DNA of 9,563 bases from JAMLHN01 sp035708745 (lineage in GTDB: Bacteria; Chloroflexota; Chloroflexia; Thermomicrobiales; UBA6265). The stretch spans positions 1 to 9,563 of the forward strand of contig DASTFJ010000053.1 of the NCBI GenBank assembly GCA_035708745.1. Reading direction: 5' to 3'. A model generated the notes under the pieces. It saw only the letters and a list, made by a program, of their open reading frames with translations. It had not been told where the DNA came from and made no database searches. Within the stretch, counting starts at the first letter, position 1. Each line of letters begins with the position of its first letter. The position numbers and the translations under genes were made by a program. Positions 6,159 to 9,563 of the stretch are shown here, piece after piece.

Positions 6159-7563
6159 GTTTTCTTCCTCCCTGATTCAGGGGTTTACCATCCACCATCG
6201 GCCCGATATTGACGGCCAGATGACCGCGGGCAGTGACGAACGGCTTAAGTGCATACGAATCGGCCGATGCCGGCTGGATGCTGCGATTTGCGCGCACCGG
6301 CGGCGTATCTTCGACATCGCTGAGAAGCTCGGCCAGCGCTTCCAGGCTTTTGAGATTGTGGATTGGCAAAAAGGCGTCGACGAACGGCAGCGCCGCCCGG
6401 ATGCCCTGGGTGAGCGGTTGGTATCCTGGCGCCCCAAGCAACGGGTTCAGCCAGATCAGCCGCCGGCATGAGCGCTGCAAGCGCGCCATCTCGGTGGCAA
6501 GCAATTGCGGATCGCCGCGGTCCCAGCCATCGGAGATCATCACGACGGTGGCGCCGGAGCGCAGCACGCGGCGACTCCATTCATAGTTGAATGCCTTGAT
6601 CGACTCGCCGATGCGAGTCCCGCCGGACCAGTCGTGTACGGAATTGACGACCTGCTCGATGGCGGCGTCGACATTCTTCTTGCGCAGCTCGCGCGTGATA
6701 CGGGTCAGCCGGGTGCTGAAGACAAAAACCTCGACATTGTCGAGTCCTTGCTCCATGGCGTGCACGAATTGCAGCAGCAGGCGGGAATAGCGATCCATCG
6801 ACCCGCTGATGTCGCAGATCAGCACCAATGGCCGCATCTTCACCTTGTTACGCCGGCGGCGCAGCTCGATCGGCACCCCGCCATGTTTCATGCTGTGACG
6901 CAAGGTGCGGCGATAGTCGATGAAATCGCCATTGCTGGCTTTTTCTTTTCGACGCGTCTGGCGGGTGCCCAACCGCCAGTTCATCCCCGCGATGATGCGC
7001 CGTGCCTCGGCGATCTCGTCGGGTGTGAACTGAGCAAAGTCCTTTTTCTTCAGCACTTCGCGGGCGCTGAAGACGATGACGTCTTCCGGCAGCGCATCGA
7101 GATCCTGTTGATCGTCGGCGTTTTGGTCGTCGGTGTCTTCGACCGCGACGACGGCGCGTTCCTTCTTGACCGCGCTCTTGTTATCGGCCGCCTGCTTCTT
7201 GCTCGCCTGAGCCTGCTCGGCTTCGTCGCTCGGCGCCGGCGGCATATCGAATTCGTGCCGGTCGAAGAGCTCGTCGTTGGGCAGCTCCGGCTTCAGCAGG
7301 CGACGCCAGAAGCGGGAGAACGCCAGATCGAACACCGGAATCTGTTCCGGCGAGGTGACCAGCGTGGTCTTGGCGGCTGAATAGAAGTCGTCGCGCCGGC
7401 GGCAATCTATAGCAGAAACAGCTTCGACCAGATTGATGATCTGGCCGGAGCCGACATTCATGCCGGCGTCACGCAGATCGCGGCCGAGGGTCAGGAGATT
7501 CGCGCTCAACGTCGCGCTCGCCGGCGTGCGTTCGAGATAGCCCCATCTAGGCTGGGATTCCAC
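6133..7563 (-). CDS. coxE: VWA-domain protein, CoxE-like
   Basis: This CoxE-type von Willebrand factor A protein works with a MoxR AAA+ partner in maturing Mo-hydroxylases such as CO dehydrogenase. With the start taken here it has 476 residues. The conserved N-terminal block LSANLLTLGRDLRDAGMNVG begins near residue 19. A charged, low-complexity linker rich in D, E, Q, A and K covers about 107-162. The VWA domain follows with a complete metal-ion site: DISGSM (251-256), T316 in SGGTRIGES and D345 in ISDGWDRG. A tail of about 55 residues after the last family block (KSLEALAELLSD) is not typical and I do not recognise it. The reading frame is open to an ATG at 7617, but that start would overlap the AAA+ gene by 71 bp with an AGGAGG touching the ATG. 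I therefore prefer the GTG at 7563; a TTG at 7509 is also possible. Confidence 0.85.
   Translation of the reverse strand: MESQPRWGYLERTPASATLSANLLTLGRDLRDAGMNVGSGQIINLVEAVSAIDCRRRDDFYSAAKTTLVTSPEQIPVFDLAFSRFWRRLLKPELPNDELFDRHEFDMPPAPSDEAEQAQASKKQAADNKSAVKKERAVVAVEDTDDQNADDQQDLDALPEDVIVFSAREVLKKKDFAQFTPDEIAEARRIIAGMNWRLGTRQTRRKEKASNGDFIDYRRTLRHSMKHGGVPIELRRRRNKVKMRPLVLICDISGSMDRYSRLLLQFVHAMEQGLDNVEVFVFSTRLTRITRELRKKNVDAAIEQVVNSVHDWSGGTRIGESIKAFNYEWSRRVLRSGATVVMISDGWDRGDPQLLATEMARLQRSCRRLIWLNPLLGAPGYQPLTQGIRAALPFVDAFLPIHNLKSLEALAELLSDVEDTPPVRANRSIQPASADSYALKPFVTARGHLAVNIGPMVDGKPLNQGGRKRERTAARH
6167..6173 (-). promoter_or_regulatory. Shine-Dalgarno fixing the GTG start of the small XdhC gene
   Basis: On the minus strand AGGGAGG sits 8 nt before the GTG at 6158. 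It lies inside the coding end of the VWA gene, so the small XdhC gene has its own ribosome entry despite the overlap. Confidence 0.6.
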
Positions 7564-8491
7564 GTTCGGCTCGTTCCACGAGAGTATTGGCGATGTCGCC
7601 GCGAACGCGGTCGACATCCTCCTGGTACTTCAAAATGACGCCCAGGGTGTCATCGACCGCCTGAGGGTTCAGGGAATTTGTGCCCAGTGCCAGCAACGCA
7701 TGCGCCCAGTCCAGCGTCTCGGCCATGCCTGGCGATTTGAAGAGGTCGACATCCCGCAACCCCTGGGTGAAGGTGCAGATCTGGGTTGCCAGCTTTACCG
7801 GCGCGTCGGGCACCTTGGCGGAGAGGATGCTGAATTCTTTCTCATACGTCGGAAAGTCGATCCAGAAATAGAGACAGCGTCGCTTGAGCGCGTCGTGAAT
7901 CTCGCGCGTGCGGTTCGAGGTCAACACCACAATGGGCACATGCTCGGCGCGGATCGTACCGAGCTCAGGCACGGTCACCTGAAAGTCGGAGAGCAGTTCC
8001 AGCAGAAATGCTTCCAGCTCCTGGTCGGCACGATCGACCTCGTCGATCAGCAGGACGGGCGATTTGTGGTGGGCGGCGTCGATCGCTTGCAGCAGCGGCC
8101 GCTTGAGCAGGAACTCTTCCGAGAAGAGATCCCGCCGGGCTTGCTCGCGCCCGATCTCGCCGGTGGCCTCGATCGTTTGCAGATAGAGCATCTGCCGTGG
8201 GTAATCCCATTCGTAGATGGCCGCGTTCGCATCCAGCCCCTCATAACATTGGAGTCGAATGAGCGGCGTATCGAGAATCGTCGCGAGCACTTTGGCGATC
8301 TCGGTCTTGCCGACGCCCGCTTCTCCTTCCAGCAACAGCGGTTTGCGCATCTGCAGCATGAGGAAAAGGGTGGTTGCCAGTGAACGATCGGCGATGTAGT
8401 TCTCTTGCCGCAGCGCGGTTTCGAGTGCATCGACGGTGTCGAAGGTCCGGCCGGCGTGGGCGTGCAAATGTGGCGTGGTGACAGTGCTCAA
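7547..8491 (-). CDS. coxD: MoxR-family AAA+ ATPase, CoxD-like
   Basis: This 314-residue AAA+ ATPase belongs to the MoxR family, CoxD branch. In aerobic CO oxidisers CoxD helps build the active-site metal cluster of CO dehydrogenase, acting with the VWA protein CoxE. Visible motifs are Walker A GEAGVGKTE (56-64), GLDANAAIYEWDYPRQ (85-100, characteristic of this branch), Walker B VLLIDEVDRAD (146-156), sensor 1 TSNRTRE (191-197) and the arginine-finger region ALKRRC (201-206). All catalytic residues are present and length is normal. Translation starts at a TTG, supported by AGGGTG (8500-8505) with an 8-nt gap and by a family-like N-terminus. It is the first gene of the minus-strand operon and slightly overlaps the coxE-like gene. 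Family assignment is firm; the client enzyme is not known, because no Mo-hydroxylase subunit lies in the window. Confidence 0.9.
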   Translation of the reverse strand: MSTVTTPHLHAHAGRTFDTVDALETALRQENYIADRSLATTLFLMLQMRKPLLLEGEAGVGKTEIAKVLATILDTPLIRLQCYEGLDANAAIYEWDYPRQMLYLQTIEATGEIGREQARRDLFSEEFLLKRPLLQAIDAAHHKSPVLLIDEVDRADQELEAFLLELLSDFQVTVPELGTIRAEHVPIVVLTSNRTREIHDALKRRCLYFWIDFPTYEKEFSILSAKVPDAPVKLATQICTFTQGLRDVDLFKSPGMAETLDWAHALLALGTNSLNPQAVDDTLGVILKYQEDVDRVRGDIANTLVERAERGIPA

Positions 8492-8553
8492 AGATCGATC
8501 ACCCTGATTGGCAAAACGGAATCGCTCGCGCGCCTGCGAACGACGTATCAGAA

Positions 8554-8583
8554 ATTATCCCGCACTTGACGGAAGGGTGCCAT
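8554..8583 (-). promoter_or_regulatory. Candidate sigma70-type promoter of the coxD-mocA operon
   Basis: On the minus strand ATGGCA (8578-8583, four of six bases of the -35 consensus) is followed after 18 nt by GATAAT (8554-8559, five of six bases of the -10 consensus). Transcription would begin near 8547 and give a leader of about 55 nt before the TTG start of the AAA+ gene. If real, the maturation operon is transcribed independently of the aldehyde dehydrogenase gene upstream. Confidence 0.4.
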
Positions 8584-8626
8584 TGAGCATCCACGGGGGA
8601 ATCGGCAATCAATGGGCGGCGGGTGC

Positions 8627-8675
8627 TAGTCGTTTGTCGACCCACCGTTGCCTATTGCCTTTCGCCTATTGCCTC
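8627..8675. repeat. Short heptanucleotide tandem repeat at the aldehyde dehydrogenase 3' end
   Basis: Four 7-bp units run in tandem at 8648-8675: TTGCCTA, TTGCCTT, TCGCCTA, TTGCCTC. Two further 7-mers in the same phase to the left, TAGTCGT and TTGTCGA (8627-8640), resemble each other, with one unrelated 7-mer between. The tandem units cover the last codons and the TAG stop of the minus-strand aldehyde dehydrogenase gene. A small stem, GGTG-CTA-GTCG / CGAC-C-CACC (8622-8646), can also form here, without a T-run. Confidence 0.55.
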
Positions 8676-9563
8676 GGATCAGCCGGCCATTTGCCGTACC
8701 AATCGAACGGTTCCGGATTCAGATTGACGACGACATTCTTGACCTGGGTGTAGAGCTCGAGTCCGTAGCGGCTGAGCTCCCGGCCGATGCCGCTTTGCTT
8801 GAACCCACCGAAGGGGGCCTCGGGCGGATTGACCGTCGGGTAGTTGATGCTGACATTGCCGGATTTGATGCGGCGCGCCAGGGTGTGGGCGCGTTTGATG
8901 TCATTGGTCCAGATAGTCGCGGCCAGTCCGAAGATCGTGCTGTTGGCAGCGGTAACGACGTCGTCTTCGGTTTCGAAGGGAATCACCGCCAGGACCGGAC
9001 CGAAAACTTCGTTCTGGGCCAATCGCATATCGGACGAGACATTGCCGAAGACCGTCGGTTCGATGAAGTTGCCGTTCCGGAATTCCTCGGCGGACACCTT
9101 CTTTCCGCCGTGCAGCAGCAAAGCGCCATCCTCGACCGCGTATTCGCAGTACTCCAGCACTTTGCTTTGCTGTTGTTTGCTGATCACCGGACCCATTTGG
9201 GTTGACCAATCGAGTGGATCGCCGACGCGGATCTGACCGACCTTGTCCACATAGGTCGAGAGGAACTCGTCGTAGATCGATCTGTGCAGAAAGAGCCGCG
9301 TGCGGGCGGTGCAGCGTTGGCCGGCATTGGTGAAGATGGCGAAGAGCGAGCCGTTGACCGCCTCCTCCAAATCGGCATCGGGAAAGACGATATTCGGACT
9401 CTTGCCACCCAGCTCGAGGGTCACTTTTTTGATCGACCCCGCCGCGGAGCGCATAATCTCGCGCCCGGTTTCGGTCTCGCCGGTGAAGGCCACCTTTTCC
9501 ACCAGCGGATGCGTCGTCAGCGTAGCGCCGAGTGCCTTACCCGGTCCGGTGATGACATTGAAA
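8666..9563 (-). CDS. NAD(P)-dependent aldehyde dehydrogenase, C-terminal part (5' end outside window)
   Basis: These are the last 298 residues of an aldehyde dehydrogenase that continues past the window edge. The frame is open to the last base and starts inside the NAD-binding domain with FNVITGPGKALG, followed by VAFTGETETGREI. The catalytic base is E50 of the visible part in VTLELGGKSPNIVF, and the nucleophile is C84 in NAGQRCTART. Later blocks are NEVFGPVLAV, SGNVSINYPTVNPPEAPFGG and FKQSGIGRELSRYGLELYTQVKNV, all typical of the classical, betaine-aldehyde-dehydrogenase-like group that oxidises aldehydes to acids. A GTG at 9502 is an internal valine, not a start, because family sequence continues upstream of it. 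The gene lies 174 bp before the AAA+ gene on the same strand. A possible separate promoter makes co-transcription uncertain. The aldehyde substrate cannot be named. Confidence 0.92.
   Translation of the reverse strand, partial: FNVITGPGKALGATLTTHPLVEKVAFTGETETGREIMRSAAGSIKKVTLELGGKSPNIVFPDADLEEAVNGSLFAIFTNAGQRCTARTRLFLHRSIYDEFLSTYVDKVGQIRVGDPLDWSTQMGPVISKQQQSKVLEYCEYAVEDGALLLHGGKKVSAEEFRNGNFIEPTVFGNVSSDMRLAQNEVFGPVLAVIPFETEDDVVTAANSTIFGLAATIWTNDIKRAHTLARRIKSGNVSINYPTVNPPEAPFGGFKQSGIGRELSRYGLELYTQVKNVVVNLNPEPFDWYGKWPADPRQ

Noticed and set aside
6505..7380. A 291-codon plus-strand open frame
   Set aside because: It is antisense to the VWA gene, which has a full metal-ion site. The translation is unstructured, with no recognisable motif.
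7700..8383. A 227-codon plus-strand open frame
   Set aside because: It is antisense to the AAA+ ATPase gene, whose Walker and sensor motifs are all intact.

Overview
The window is about 9.6 kb of GC-rich bacterial chromosome. The gene families suggest a member of the Chloroflexota, perhaps of the Thermomicrobia/Sphaerobacter type. The clues are a CoxD/CoxE/XdhC/MocA-type molybdenum hydroxylase maturation cluster, a class III aminotransferase resembling glutamate-1-semialdehyde aminomutase, and the relic of a large AfsR/LuxR-like predicted-ATPase regulator. This placement is inference; there is no rRNA or other phylogenetic marker here.

Left part (1-2573): two PLP enzymes are transcribed divergently from a short spacer (1105-1199). 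The minus-strand gene is a D-cysteine desulfhydrase/ACC-deaminase-like protein. The plus-strand gene is a class III aminotransferase. The spacer holds a perfect 12-bp palindrome and a possible -10 box.

Middle part (2574-4464): a gene-poor, decayed stretch. It holds one intact small gene, a PPOX-family flavin split-barrel protein (3584-4069), between two relics. On its left, on the minus strand, are shredded pieces of an ATPase-type transcriptional regulator, with in-frame stops, a frame change and large deletions. On its right, on the plus strand, is the 3' end of an IS5-family transposase with a frameshift and a stop. A long imperfect hairpin (4392-4430) lies between the IS relic and the next operon. 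I see no gene in 2574-2799 or 3411-3567.

Right part (4465-8491, minus strand): a compact operon read right to left: MoxR-type AAA+ ATPase (coxD-like), VWA protein (coxE-like), a stand-alone XdhC/CoxI domain, a second XdhC-type protein with a Rossmann domain, and a MocA/MobA-like nucleotidyltransferase. The genes overlap or nearly touch. A candidate sigma70-type promoter and a Shine-Dalgarno sequence precede the first gene. In related systems such proteins mature and insert the molybdenum cofactor of CO dehydrogenase or xanthine dehydrogenase-type enzymes. No catalytic Mo-hydroxylase subunit is encoded in the window.

Right edge (8666-9563, minus strand): the C-terminal 298 residues of an NAD(P)-dependent aldehyde dehydrogenase, cut by the window end. 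Its stop codon lies inside a small heptanucleotide tandem repeat. I found no rRNA, tRNA, CRISPR array or complete mobile element. The most noteworthy points are the two-gene XdhC arrangement with one degenerate domain, the orphan maturation operon, the two gene relics and the two short repeat structures.
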